Shown here: piece after piece, positions 19,559 to 27,904 of the stretch
Numbering within the stretch: the stretch's first letter is position 1
Layout: the number at the start of each line of letters is the position of its first letter
From: an uncultured Myxococcales bacterium
Lineage (GTDB): Bacteria; Myxococcota_A; UBA9042
DNA length: 64,000 nucleotides
Direction: 5' to 3'
Assembly: GCA_903924465.1 (NCBI GenBank)
Contig: CAIYBN010000103.1
Location: 43,168 to 107,167 of the forward strand
Position numbers and translations under genes: made by a program
Notes under the pieces: model-generated
The model's database searches: none
Told to the model about the DNA's origin: nothing
Seen by the model: the letters and a program-made list of their open reading frames with translations, nothing else

Positions 19559-20592
19559 CACAGTACATATCCAAATTGTTTGAGCATTTCCATGCGTTCA
19601 GACCATTGCGGCTCGACGCGAACATGCACTTCCAGAAACACTTTGCGGCCGGTCAACTGTTCCATGCCCTCGCGCGCCGCCGACGCCAGCGCTTTCATCT
19701 GCTGGCCGCCTTTGCCGACCAGGATGCCGCGCTGCGCCTGCTTTTCGACGTGGACGATGGCTTTGACGTGGGTCAAATCCGGCAATTCTTCCCACACTTC
19801 GATTTCGCAGGCCACTCCGTAAGGCACTTCATCGCGGGTTTGCAGGAACACTTGTTCGCGCAGCAACTCCGCACAAAGAAAGCGCAACGAGCGATCCGTC
19901 AACTCATCGGGCTCAAATTCCGCCTCGCGCTCAGGTAGCCAAGGCCGGATCGCCTCGCGCAGCGCTTGGATGCCGTCGCCGGTCCGCGCACTGATCGGCA
20001 CGATGGGCCCCACCGCGGGCGCATTGGCATACGCCGCGATGATCGGCAGGATTTTGCGCGGCGCCATCCGGTCGATCTTGTTGATGGCGATCAAATAGCG
20101 GTGGCTGTAGCGCAGAATTTGCCGAATCACCCGCCGATCGCCCGGGGCGATCCGGTCGTCGATGCTGACCTTCTTGTCGTCGCCTTTGCCTTCCATGCGA
20201 TCGCCGATTTCCAGCTCATCGGGCTCCATCGGTGGCGGCGCGAGCGTCGGCATCTCCGTGCCACGCTTGCCGAGACGATCCAGCCAGCGACCGGCTTCCT
20301 GGCCGTCGATCACCAGAATCACCACGTCGACCGATTCCAGCGCCTCGATTGCCTGGCCGACCATCGCACGATTCAGCGGACTGCGTGCTTGGTGCACGCC
20401 GGGCGTGTCCAGAAAAATCACCTGCGAATCCGGGCCCGTCCAGATCCCGCGGATCTGATCGCGCGTGGTCTGCGGCTTGGGACTGACGATCGCCAGCTTC
20501 TCGCCAACCAAACGGTTCAGCAAAGTTGACTTGCCGACATTGGGCTGACCAATCAAGGTTGCGTAGCCGCAGCGAAAAACACGTTGGGACAT
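19558..20592 (-). CDS. era: GTPase Era with an extra insert in the G domain
   Basis: Era binds the 3' end of 16S rRNA during 30S assembly. Motifs present are G1 GQPNVGKST, the switch PQTTRDQIRG, G3 DTPG, G4 NKID and the KH domain GILVGKGGQQMKAL. The ATG at 20592 (MSQRVFRCGYA) fits Era alignments better than the upstream frame. At 344 residues it is ~40 longer than usual. The extra ~50 residues lie between the strand VVILVIDG and the helix before NKID; they contain a Pro patch (TLAPPPMEPDE) and a charged run (EGKGDDKK). The gene follows the rdgB/rsmB fusion by 17 bases. Confidence 0.95.
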   Translation of the reverse strand: MSQRVFRCGYATLIGQPNVGKSTLLNRLVGEKLAIVSPKPQTTRDQIRGIWTGPDSQVIFLDTPGVHQARSPLNRAMVGQAIEALESVDVVILVIDGQEAGRWLDRLGKRGTEMPTLAPPPMEPDELEIGDRMEGKGDDKKVSIDDRIAPGDRRVIRQILRYSHRYLIAINKIDRMAPRKILPIIAAYANAPAVGPIVPISARTGDGIQALREAIRPWLPEREAEFEPDELTDRSLRFLCAELLREQVFLQTRDEVPYGVACEIEVWEELPDLTHVKAIVHVEKQAQRGILVGKGGQQMKALASAAREGMEQLTGRKVFLEVHVRVEPQWSERMEMLKQFGYVL

Positions 20593-20609
20593 GAAGATTC
20601 CAGAGGGCC

Positions 20610-22700
20610 TCAGGCCCGAGTGAGCACGCAAAAGTAGAAGCCATCCGGACCGATTGGCGCAAGTGGCTTGGTCGCCAGGTAGTCCGCGCTGGCCGGCCCG
20701 ACGCGCGCTTCGGAAACGCGGCGGAACAGGGGCGAACTGGCCAGAAACGTGTCAACGATCGACTCATTTTCGCGCTTGAGCAGCGAGCAGGTCGCGTACA
20801 CCAGACGCCCGCCCGGCTTCACGTGTTCAGAGGCCCGCCGCAGGATCGACAGCTGCTGTTCGGGAAATCGGCCGAGCCACGTCTCGTCGATCGCCCAGCG
20901 CAGTTCCGGATTGCGGCGCAGCGCACCGGTCGACGTACACGGCGCATCGACCAGCACCACGTCACCCGCGGGCAGCGCTTTGGGCGGCTTGGCGCCTTGC
21001 AACCACCGCGTCTCCGCGTTGAGCACGCCCGCCCGACGGAGCCGCCGCTCGCATTCATCCAGACGCTGCCGGTGCGTATCCAACGCAATCAGCCGGCCTT
21101 TGCCCGCCAACGCGGCAGCCATGCCCAGCGACTTGCCGCCCGCACCCGCGCACCAGTCCAGCACCAGGTCGCCGGGCTGGACTTGCGTCGCCGCCGTGAT
21201 GCGTTGGCTGCCCTCGTCCTGCACTTCAAACCCGCCGTCCTCAAACAACTGCAGACGTGTCAACCGCCCGGCTTGCAGGCACAGCAGCGCGTTGGGCAAA
21301 TCGGCGATCGGCACCGTCTTGATGCCCGCCTCATCCAATTCCTGCGTCACCGCCAACAGGCTCGCGCGCAGCGGATTGGCGCGCACCGCCAACGGTCCCC
21401 GCTGGTTCAGGTACTGCAGCGCCGCCCGCGCCGTCGGCTCGCCCAATTCCTGTTTGACCGTCTTCCACAGCGTCGGATTGACGCCCAGCTCCATCGCATC
21501 GCGGTCGTCCGGCGGCAGTTTGGACATCGCCCAGGTCGCCGACCGCAGCGCCGCATCCAGACGCTCCAACGTTTCTGGCAGATTCTGCGCGAAGCCCGGA
21601 TTGCGTTTGCACAGCTCGGACAGCGCGCTATCGCCAGATGACTTCGTGCTGTGATCGCGCGGCAGCCCGGACGGATCGACGTCCGCCAGCGCCAGGCAAG
21701 CCAACAGCGGCGCTTCCTGGCGGGTGAGCGTCCGCGGATCCGGCGCGCGCGACGGCACGTCCGTCCCGCGCATCGCCAGCCGGGCCAGATGCAAGAAGGA
21801 CAAGCGCCGCAGCGTATGCCAGTGCAGCTCGGCGACCGCGGCCCGCTCCTTGGCCCCCAGTTCCGGCCGATCGCCCAACGCCTGTTCCAGCGCTGCGTCC
21901 GCATGCCGCAAATGTCGCCCGAGGACGCCGTCGATCGCGTGCGCGAGCGCCTGCATGCCCGCGGGCCGCAGGTACATCGGCCGACCGCGGGCCGCTTGCG
22001 TCGGCAGCGCCAGGAGATAGGTGCGCAACTTGGCAAAGGCCAAGCCGCGATGGGACAGCGCGTTCTTGGCCGCGGGAGCCGCCTGCGCAAAAGTCGCGGC
22101 AAGGCCGAGGTGGTGGAACAGCGCGTCGTAGCCAAAGCCACCTTCGCCGACCTCCTCGCGCAGAATTTCGCCGTCCACTTGCCCGTCAAAAGCGCGCCAG
22201 GCAATGCCGTCGTCAGTCCGACCGCAGCCGGGACCTTCCGCCAGCGGTCCGCAGAGCACCAGCACGCAGTGGAAAGCCGCCTGACGCTGACCATCGGGCA
22301 CGTCGGCCAAATTCTTCAACAGGAGAGCGCGATTGTTCGCGTCCGTCGCCGCCTCGCCGGCATATCGGGCGCTGTGCACGCCGGGCGCACCATGCAGAGC
22401 CGCGACACACAAGCCAGAATCATCCGCCAGCACGTTACCAGCCGTCGCTCGGGCACCGGACGCCGCTTTGAGGAGCGCGTTGCCGAGAAAGGAGTCTGCA
22501 GTCTCCGCGACTTCCGGAAGGGCCTGGCCACCTTGCGCCGACCACCCGCTGGGGCCGACGACGTCGATCTGCAAGGGCGCACAAAGCGCTTGAAATTCCG
22601 CAAGCTTGTGAGCATTGCCGCTCGCCAGAACGATCTGCGTACATGCGGTTTCGCCCGGCGCGCCCGTCGCCACTTCATCGATTTGGGGAAGATCTGTCAT
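20610..22700 (-). CDS. rdgB/rsmB: Fusion of XTP/dITP pyrophosphatase (RdgB) with 16S rRNA m5C methyltransferase (RsmB)
   Basis: This is one open frame of 696 residues joining two enzymes usually encoded separately. Residues ~21-228 are a HAM1/RdgB nucleotide pyrophosphatase, which clears deaminated purine triphosphates: SGNAHKLAEF, DDSGLCVAALHGAPGVHSAR, GFGYDALF and KNALSHRG. From ~242 a helical NusB-like region leads into a Rossmann methyltransferase with QDEGSQ, DWCAGAGGKS, DAPCTSTGALRRNPELRW and YATCS. The two catalytic cysteines fall at 588 and 638, 50 apart, as in E. coli RsmB. No stop or strong ribosome site separates the halves, although an ATG at 21977 could allow a separate RsmB. The ATG at 22700 follows AGGA. 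First gene of the era-der-recN row. Confidence 0.9.
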   Translation of the reverse strand: MTDLPQIDEVATGAPGETACTQIVLASGNAHKLAEFQALCAPLQIDVVGPSGWSAQGGQALPEVAETADSFLGNALLKAASGARATAGNVLADDSGLCVAALHGAPGVHSARYAGEAATDANNRALLLKNLADVPDGQRQAAFHCVLVLCGPLAEGPGCGRTDDGIAWRAFDGQVDGEILREEVGEGGFGYDALFHHLGLAATFAQAAPAAKNALSHRGLAFAKLRTYLLALPTQAARGRPMYLRPAGMQALAHAIDGVLGRHLRHADAALEQALGDRPELGAKERAAVAELHWHTLRRLSFLHLARLAMRGTDVPSRAPDPRTLTRQEAPLLACLALADVDPSGLPRDHSTKSSGDSALSELCKRNPGFAQNLPETLERLDAALRSATWAMSKLPPDDRDAMELGVNPTLWKTVKQELGEPTARAALQYLNQRGPLAVRANPLRASLLAVTQELDEAGIKTVPIADLPNALLCLQAGRLTRLQLFEDGGFEVQDEGSQRITAATQVQPGDLVLDWCAGAGGKSLGMAAALAGKGRLIALDTHRQRLDECERRLRRAGVLNAETRWLQGAKPPKALPAGDVVLVDAPCTSTGALRRNPELRWAIDETWLGRFPEQQLSILRRASEHVKPGGRLVYATCSLLKRENESIVDTFLASSPLFRRVSEARVGPASADYLATKPLAPIGPDGFYFCVLTRA

Positions 22701-22918
22701 TGGATTCCTGACTGACTGCTGCCTGAATTCGGTGCGCTTTTCCGTGCCGGTGCGATCGCCGCCAACAGGAGCCGCCGCGCCCGGCGCATTCGTCCCACCT
22801 GCCCATCCGGCATTCCGGAGCGCGGCAGTGTACGCGATCTCGCCGGGCCTGTCGCCCATTGGCTTGACCGGTATGCTTCTGTGGCCTAGTGTCTCGCCGA
22901 GGTGTCTGCGAGGGGTCG

Positions 22919-23884
22919 ATGCTACAGCCGTTCCGTCCTGCCATTGCCGCGATTGCGATGCGACATCCGTTGGTGATCGCGGGACTTGCTGTTACGGCGT
23001 TGGCCTGTTCCGGAACGACCCTGCGCGATCCCGATGGCGATGGCACCAGTGCAAAAGCACAGATGTTTTCCCGGATTGGCCCGACGGGAGACAAGCTCGA
23101 TCCCGCTTCTGGCGACCGGGAAGACTGGCGCTATTTTCAGGCCCAGTCGTCTGGCCGCTTGGAATTGCGCCTCACGCACGGTCGCTTTGGCGCGGTTTCG
23201 ACACTGGCAGGCACGGTGACCGTCTATAACCCGGATGGGACGACGGCGGCGACGGGGCCGATCGAATCGGGTTCGGAAAAGACCACGCGCGTCGTTTTTC
23301 CGGTCCGCGCCGATGGCACGTACGTAGTTCAAATCAAAGCGACTTCCGGCAAGGGCGAATACGTCGTGGAATTCGGCCCGGCGACTGATCCGTGCGGCGC
23401 GTGCACCGACAAGCAAAGCTGTGAGAATGGCCGTTGTGTCGACAAACCGTGCGGCGGCGCATGTGGCCCCGAAGAAATCTGCGACGCGCGCAACCGCTGC
23501 GTGCGGGAATCCGCGGGCAAGTGCGCGGGCGTGCACTGCGCGAAGGGCGAATCCTGCGTCGCCGGCACGGGCAAGTGCGTTTCGGCTACACCTGCGGCGC
23601 CAAAGTGCGGCCCCACGCAAGTGCTCAAGGACGGCGAATGCGTCGAGAAAGCCCAGGACATCGAGTGCACGGTTGTCGACGTCCGCGAAAGCGGTGGCGG
23701 CGCGATGCTGACGCTCTCGGCAGGTGATCGCCAGGGCGTGCAAAAAGGCATGACCGGGAGCGTCAAGGGCGTCAAAGGTGCGACCTTCACCATCGTCGAC
23801 GTCTACCCGTCGCGGGCCAAGGCGATCACCAAGGTGTCGCCAGTCAGCTTCAGCGGCAACCTCAACGCATCCATCAAGCGCTAA
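22919..23884 (+). CDS. Cys-rich lipoprotein with C-terminal beta-barrel-like domain
   Basis: The ATG at 22919 follows GAGGGG and leads, after an unusually long n-region, to a lipobox (TALAC). An ATG at 22958 would give a shorter signal but lacks a ribosome site. The 321-residue product has a beta domain at ~55-155 resembling pre-peptidase C-terminal (PPC) domains (DREDWRYFQAQ, GTYVVQIKAT). A Cys-rich middle has ~16 cysteines (CGPEEICDARNRC, CAGVHCAKGESC). A C-terminal ~75-residue domain (GDRQGVQKGMTGSVKG, IVDVYPSRAKAIT) resembles the small barrel at the end of some flagellar and outer-membrane proteins. The function is unknown. The metallophosphatase-like heme protein starts 14 bases after it, so they are probably co-transcribed. 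Confidence 0.7.
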   Translation: MLQPFRPAIAAIAMRHPLVIAGLAVTALACSGTTLRDPDGDGTSAKAQMFSRIGPTGDKLDPASGDREDWRYFQAQSSGRLELRLTHGRFGAVSTLAGTVTVYNPDGTTAATGPIESGSEKTTRVVFPVRADGTYVVQIKATSGKGEYVVEFGPATDPCGACTDKQSCENGRCVDKPCGGACGPEEICDARNRCVRESAGKCAGVHCAKGESCVAGTGKCVSATPAAPKCGPTQVLKDGECVEKAQDIECTVVDVRESGGGAMLTLSAGDRQGVQKGMTGSVKGVKGATFTIVDVYPSRAKAITKVSPVSFSGNLNASIKR

Positions 23885-23898
23885 GGACGGCGGTCAAG

Positions 23899-25575
23899 TT
23901 GCTTTCCCATCCGCGCCAGTTTGCCACGAAGTTTCGGCGTCTTGCCGCGCCTCTCATCGGGCACGTGGCGCTGTGCGCGGCGATTCTCGCGACCGCCTGT
24001 TGCAGCAAGCAGAAGGTGGAGCCGCCACCCATGCCAGAGCCAACCGTCGATGCTACGCCGACCGGCGATTTGTACCATCGGCCGCACGTCACCATTCTCG
24101 CCGTGACGGACTGGCAATCGGTCCTCAAGCCGTGTGGCTGCACGGTGGACTTGCAAAAGGGCGGCATCGAGCGAATTGCCAAGTACGTTGATGACTTGCG
24201 CGCAAAGGACGACTCCGTGCTGGTTGTTCACGCCGGCAGCCTGCTCGCTGACCCCGACGCCGTTTCCGGCCCGAGGGCCGCACAATTGGCGAGTCGGCTG
24301 GGGGCCTTCGCCGAGTCGTTCGATCACCTGCAGATCGCCGCCGTGGCGCTCTCCAGCTACGACCTGGAAGTCGGCGGCCAAGCCGTGAGCGCTGTGTATG
24401 ACAGTGCCAAGTGGCCGCTTCTCGCGCTGCAAGGCGGTTCGCGCAATGCGATTCGCTCGACGCTGAAACGCACGAAATCGGGCGTGTCCGTTGGCATCCT
24501 GGCCGTCGATCCCAAAGCGCCCGAGGACGACATGGCGCGCCAGCAGGCGGTGCAGGATGAGGTCGTCAGGTTGCGCAGCCAGGGTGTGAAAGTCGTCGTG
24601 GCGCTGTCCAACCTCGGTCTACGCGGATCCCGCAAGCTGGCGCGCGCGGTGCCGGGCATCGACGTGATGGTCGTCGGTCAACTGGACGACAAGATCGAAC
24701 CGGAGCTGGAGTTGGAGCGCGAAGGCGACACGCTGGTGGTGCATGCGGCGCGGCATGGCGCCTGGATCAGCGCACTCACACTGGCACCGATCGGTCAGAA
24801 TCACGCTTGGCAAGAAGTGAGCGATGCGATCCCGGGCGTGGCGAACGACTTGCAGGACCGCATCACGACGATGGAAAAGACGCTGGCGGAAATCAAGCAG
24901 CGCTCCACGTTGGCCAATCAAAAGGCGCTGCCGTTCTTTGAGGCGCGGCTCGCAGAAATGAAGCTGCGCTTGGATGCGGCGAAGCGCTCCCAAGGCAAGC
25001 CACTGCCCGCAGGCCCGCTGGCGGCGTTTCGGCCAATCGGTTTGCCGTGGTCCATGCCGACGGACCCTGCGGTCGCGAAGATCGTTGCGGATTACGACGC
25101 CAAGGTTGCAGAGGCGAATGTCAGAGCGGCGGGCGATGTGCCACCACCGCCGATCGGCCAAGCGTCTTATGTCGGCCAAAAGGCTTGCCTGGAATGCCAC
25201 GACGACACGGCGGCGTTTCAGTCGGCGGATCTCCATCAGCAGGCTTGGAAAGGGCTGGAAAAGTCCGGCAAGACCAAAGACTTGGACTGCGTGTCCTGTC
25301 ACGCTACCGGCTTTGGCCAGCCTGGCGGGTCCAATCTGGCCCACCTGGACGGATTCACCGACGTCCAGTGTGAATCGTGCCACGGGCCTGGCTCGCTGCA
25401 CGTGAAGGCGCCGACGCGTGGCCCCAACTCGCACATCATCGCCCAGCCCGATGCGACGCTTTGCGTGACGTGCCATTCGGCCGTCCATTCGCCGCGTTTC
25501 GATTTCGCCGATTATCGCACGCGCCTTCTCGTCCCAGGTCACGGCCTGCCGATGAAAGGGGCGCGCGCACCATGA
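23899..25575 (+). CDS. Metallophosphatase-like lipoprotein with tetraheme cytochrome c domain
   Basis: A 558-residue protein. The start is a TTG at 23899 (AAGGA 11 bases upstream), so it is uncertain. A signal and lipobox (LATAC) come first. Residues ~60-300 follow the 5'-nucleotidase N-domain (ILAVTDWQSVLKPCGC, GGIERIAKY, VVHAGSLLADPD, VVALSNLGLRGSRKLA). The usual metal ligands look altered: D.H is D.Q and GD is AG. A Glu/Lys helix follows. Four CxxCH heme motifs lie at 430-434, 464-468, 491-495 and 522-526, with nearby histidines as possible sixth ligands (LHQQ, LAHL, LHVK, NSHII). This layout recalls multiheme proteins fused to UshA-like domains. It likely carries electrons at the outer face of a membrane rather than hydrolysing nucleotides. 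It overlaps the next gene by ATGA. Confidence 0.75.
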   Translation: MLSHPRQFATKFRRLAAPLIGHVALCAAILATACCSKQKVEPPPMPEPTVDATPTGDLYHRPHVTILAVTDWQSVLKPCGCTVDLQKGGIERIAKYVDDLRAKDDSVLVVHAGSLLADPDAVSGPRAAQLASRLGAFAESFDHLQIAAVALSSYDLEVGGQAVSAVYDSAKWPLLALQGGSRNAIRSTLKRTKSGVSVGILAVDPKAPEDDMARQQAVQDEVVRLRSQGVKVVVALSNLGLRGSRKLARAVPGIDVMVVGQLDDKIEPELELEREGDTLVVHAARHGAWISALTLAPIGQNHAWQEVSDAIPGVANDLQDRITTMEKTLAEIKQRSTLANQKALPFFEARLAEMKLRLDAAKRSQGKPLPAGPLAAFRPIGLPWSMPTDPAVAKIVADYDAKVAEANVRAAGDVPPPPIGQASYVGQKACLECHDDTAAFQSADLHQQAWKGLEKSGKTKDLDCVSCHATGFGQPGGSNLAHLDGFTDVQCESCHGPGSLHVKAPTRGPNSHIIAQPDATLCVTCHSAVHSPRFDFADYRTRLLVPGHGLPMKGARAP

Positions 25576-26357
25576 CCGGGTCCGCAGCCGCTGTTCGTCT
25601 CGCAGGTCATGTGGCGCTGCTGTGTGGCCTGCTGTTGGCGGGCCTCGTCGCGTCGTCCGCGTCCGCGCAGGAGGCACCCACGCCGACCGCCGATCCGGAT
25701 GATCGCCCACCGCTGGTTACCGCACCGCCGGAAGGTCCGCCACCTCCGGCCGAGCCGCATTTGTGGGATGGCAACCACACCAGCGTGCTCGTCGGCCCGG
25801 TGGTCAACTGGCTGGACCACGCGCCATCCGCGGTGGACACGCAGGGCCTCGGCTTTCGCATCGCCGCCCGCATGGGCGTCATCACGCAATTTGTCGACGC
25901 CGAGCTTGGTTTTGAACGCGTCACACACGGCGGGCAAAACGGCGCGGGGTTGACGCGCAACGAGGTCGGCTTTCAAGTCGGCACGCACCCGGCGTTTCCA
26001 ATCATCGTTTTCAACGACTGGTGGAACGACGTCATCGCCGGCATTCACGGTTACGTCGGCGCGTCGGTCGCCCGTCTCACGCTCACGGGCACGGAAGCGC
26101 TTGCGCAAGCCCAGGTCTTCGAAGGCACGGAGCACGCGGAATGGCAGCCCAGCGTCTACGTCGGCGCCGGCATGGATATTCCGGTCAGTCCGCGCAATCG
26201 GGACTGGGGCATCTGGCTGACCGCGCGTTACAACCTGCGATGGCTCTGGTTTGGCCCCAAGCAGCCCGAGATGACCTTGAGCGATTCCCAAGCGCTGTTG
26301 CTGCTGAGCTTCCGGTCGAATTCGACGAGTTGGGCGCGTATTCCCCGGCCGTTCTGA
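25572..26357 (+). CDS. Probable outer-membrane beta-barrel protein
   Basis: A 261-residue protein with a signal peptide (LLCGLLLAGLVASSASAQ, cleavage near residue 33), then a Pro-rich linker (APPEGPPPPAEP). The remaining ~200 residues have the alternating aromatic/Gly strand pattern of small outer-membrane barrels (GIHGYVGASVARLTL, WQPSVYVGAGMDIPVS, GIWLTARYNLRWLWFG) and end in Phe, the usual last residue for barrel insertion. I do not recognise a specific family. The start overlaps the stop of the tetraheme protein, which fits the two working at the same membrane, though whether as a porin-cytochrome type partner is speculation. Confidence 0.65.
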   Translation: MTGSAAAVRLAGHVALLCGLLLAGLVASSASAQEAPTPTADPDDRPPLVTAPPEGPPPPAEPHLWDGNHTSVLVGPVVNWLDHAPSAVDTQGLGFRIAARMGVITQFVDAELGFERVTHGGQNGAGLTRNEVGFQVGTHPAFPIIVFNDWWNDVIAGIHGYVGASVARLTLTGTEALAQAQVFEGTEHAEWQPSVYVGAGMDIPVSPRNRDWGIWLTARYNLRWLWFGPKQPEMTLSDSQALLLLSFRSNSTSWARIPRPF

Positions 26358-26531
26358 GGGCAAAGCATCATGCAAGAGCATTGGGGAAAGCCCGAGCGGC
26401 GCGGCGGCGAAATGCGCCAGCATCGATCGACGCAGCGTCTTTGGCCACCTTGACGCTCCCCGCTCCCCCAGCCAGACTCTCGGCCACGGCCCCCCGCTTC
26501 GCGGCTTGGCGGTCCGCCAGAGGTTGGGTCC

Positions 26532-27770
26532 ATGCTGCGTTCCCCGGGCCACGCGCGCATCATCCTGCTGCTGGTCGGCTGTTCGCTGGCGTTTTGCGTC
26601 GCACTGGTCCTGCGCTCGCCGCAGCCGCGCGTCGCGCTGGAAGGCTGGCCCACCGATCACATCTCCCACATTTCCATGGCGATTGTCTTTGGCCACAAAG
26701 GCTTCGCCGTCTTTGACACGCCCGCGAATCAGCTGCTCGTGCCTGCGCGCGGTGCCGATGCGGAGGCCGTCGCAGCGGAGGTGCAATGGCCAATGAAAGA
26801 AATGTGGGCGCTCGACGCCAAGCCGGGAGCCTTGCCGCTGCCGGTGAATTGGTCGCATCTGGTCCGGCCGTATCCGCCGGGCGTCTATCTGTTCCAGGCG
26901 CCCGCGGCGTTGGCCCGCGTGGTTCTGGGGGCGAGCATGCGCACGGCAGCGCTGATTTCCGTGGTGCAATGCGTCCTCATCGCTCACCTGGTACTGCTGC
27001 TGCTCGCGAGCATGCTGTTCGGCGCCGTCGCTGATGGCAAGCTGGCGAAATCCAACGACGGCGATGCCCGCTCCGCCCTGCTCGCGCTCGGCCTGGCGCT
27101 CTGGTGCGTCGCCGGCGCGCACCTGCTCTTCTGGTCGCTGAACGGCTTCTACGACGGCATCGCGATCCTCTTTCTTCTGCTGTGCGCCCGCGCGTTCGCT
27201 CGCGACAAACCCGCAGATACCGTGGTCTTTTTTGCGCTGGCGGTGTTCTTTCACTACCGGGCGCTTTGGTTTGTCGCCTTGCCAGTGCTGGCCGTGACCA
27301 AAGCCATCGTGCGGCAGCCGCGCGAGCGCCTGGCCAAACAGGACGCGCTCAAGCTTGCGCTCAGCCTGCCTTTGCTCACGTCGAGCGCCTACGGCTTCTG
27401 GCTCGCCCTGCCCCACCTGACGGAAGGTTGGCCGGAAAACAATCCGTTCCTGCTCCACCACGTCCTGGAAATTCCCGCTGGGCTGCTGGTGCTCGGTTGC
27501 CTGCTGGCCGCGCCGATCGCCCTGCTACTCAAACGTCGGTTCCAGTTGGGCGCGATCCTGCTCACGGTGCTGGCTTTTCTCCTCCACACGCCGCAAATCT
27601 GGCACTGGCACGCGCTGTTCCTGATTCCGCTGCTGGTCCTACCGGCGCGCACGCAGCGCGTCTCGGACGGTCTGTACGTGCTGGGTTTCTTCCTGATGTG
27701 CCAAATCAGCTTCTTTGAAGGCAGCCAAATTTCGGCGGAATTCGTCCAGCGCTTGTGGACGATGCTGTAG
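26532..27770 (+). CDS. Polytopic membrane protein, possibly GT-C-like glycosyltransferase
   Basis: 412 residues with about nine to ten hydrophobic segments (IILLLVGCSLAFCVALVL, VLIAHLVLLLLASMLFG, LFLIPLLVLPA and others). The first loop (residues ~35-115, with EGWPTDHISHISMA and NWSHLVRPYPPGVYL) is large and periplasmic, as in GT-C mannosyl- or arabinosyl-type transferases that take polyprenyl-phosphate sugars. No signature D/E motif is certain, so the enzymatic call is tentative. The ATG follows AGAGG by 8 bases. The 174 bases before it hold no gene that I can see. Confidence 0.6.
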   Translation: MLRSPGHARIILLLVGCSLAFCVALVLRSPQPRVALEGWPTDHISHISMAIVFGHKGFAVFDTPANQLLVPARGADAEAVAAEVQWPMKEMWALDAKPGALPLPVNWSHLVRPYPPGVYLFQAPAALARVVLGASMRTAALISVVQCVLIAHLVLLLLASMLFGAVADGKLAKSNDGDARSALLALGLALWCVAGAHLLFWSLNGFYDGIAILFLLLCARAFARDKPADTVVFFALAVFFHYRALWFVALPVLAVTKAIVRQPRERLAKQDALKLALSLPLLTSSAYGFWLALPHLTEGWPENNPFLLHHVLEIPAGLLVLGCLLAAPIALLLKRRFQLGAILLTVLAFLLHTPQIWHWHALFLIPLLVLPARTQRVSDGLYVLGFFLMCQISFFEGSQISAEFVQRLWTML

Positions 27771-27904
27771 ATCCGCCGTCGTCGCATGGCTTTGGCCAGC
27801 AAGTTGCGGAACCGCTATCTCGCCCGTATCATCGGCGGCAGTCCGTCGGTCTGCGCCAAAGGTGTTTGATCCGCGCAACTTCTGGTCCACACAGGGAGAG
27901 TACG

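Noticed and set aside
16403..19822. An 1139-codon plus-strand open frame
   Set aside because: Runs opposite recN and der, whose motifs are beyond doubt; the translation is Arg/Gln/His-rich with no domain.
25539..27461. A 640-codon minus-strand open frame
   Set aside because: Opposite the barrel and membrane-protein genes; low-complexity Arg/Gln-rich translation.
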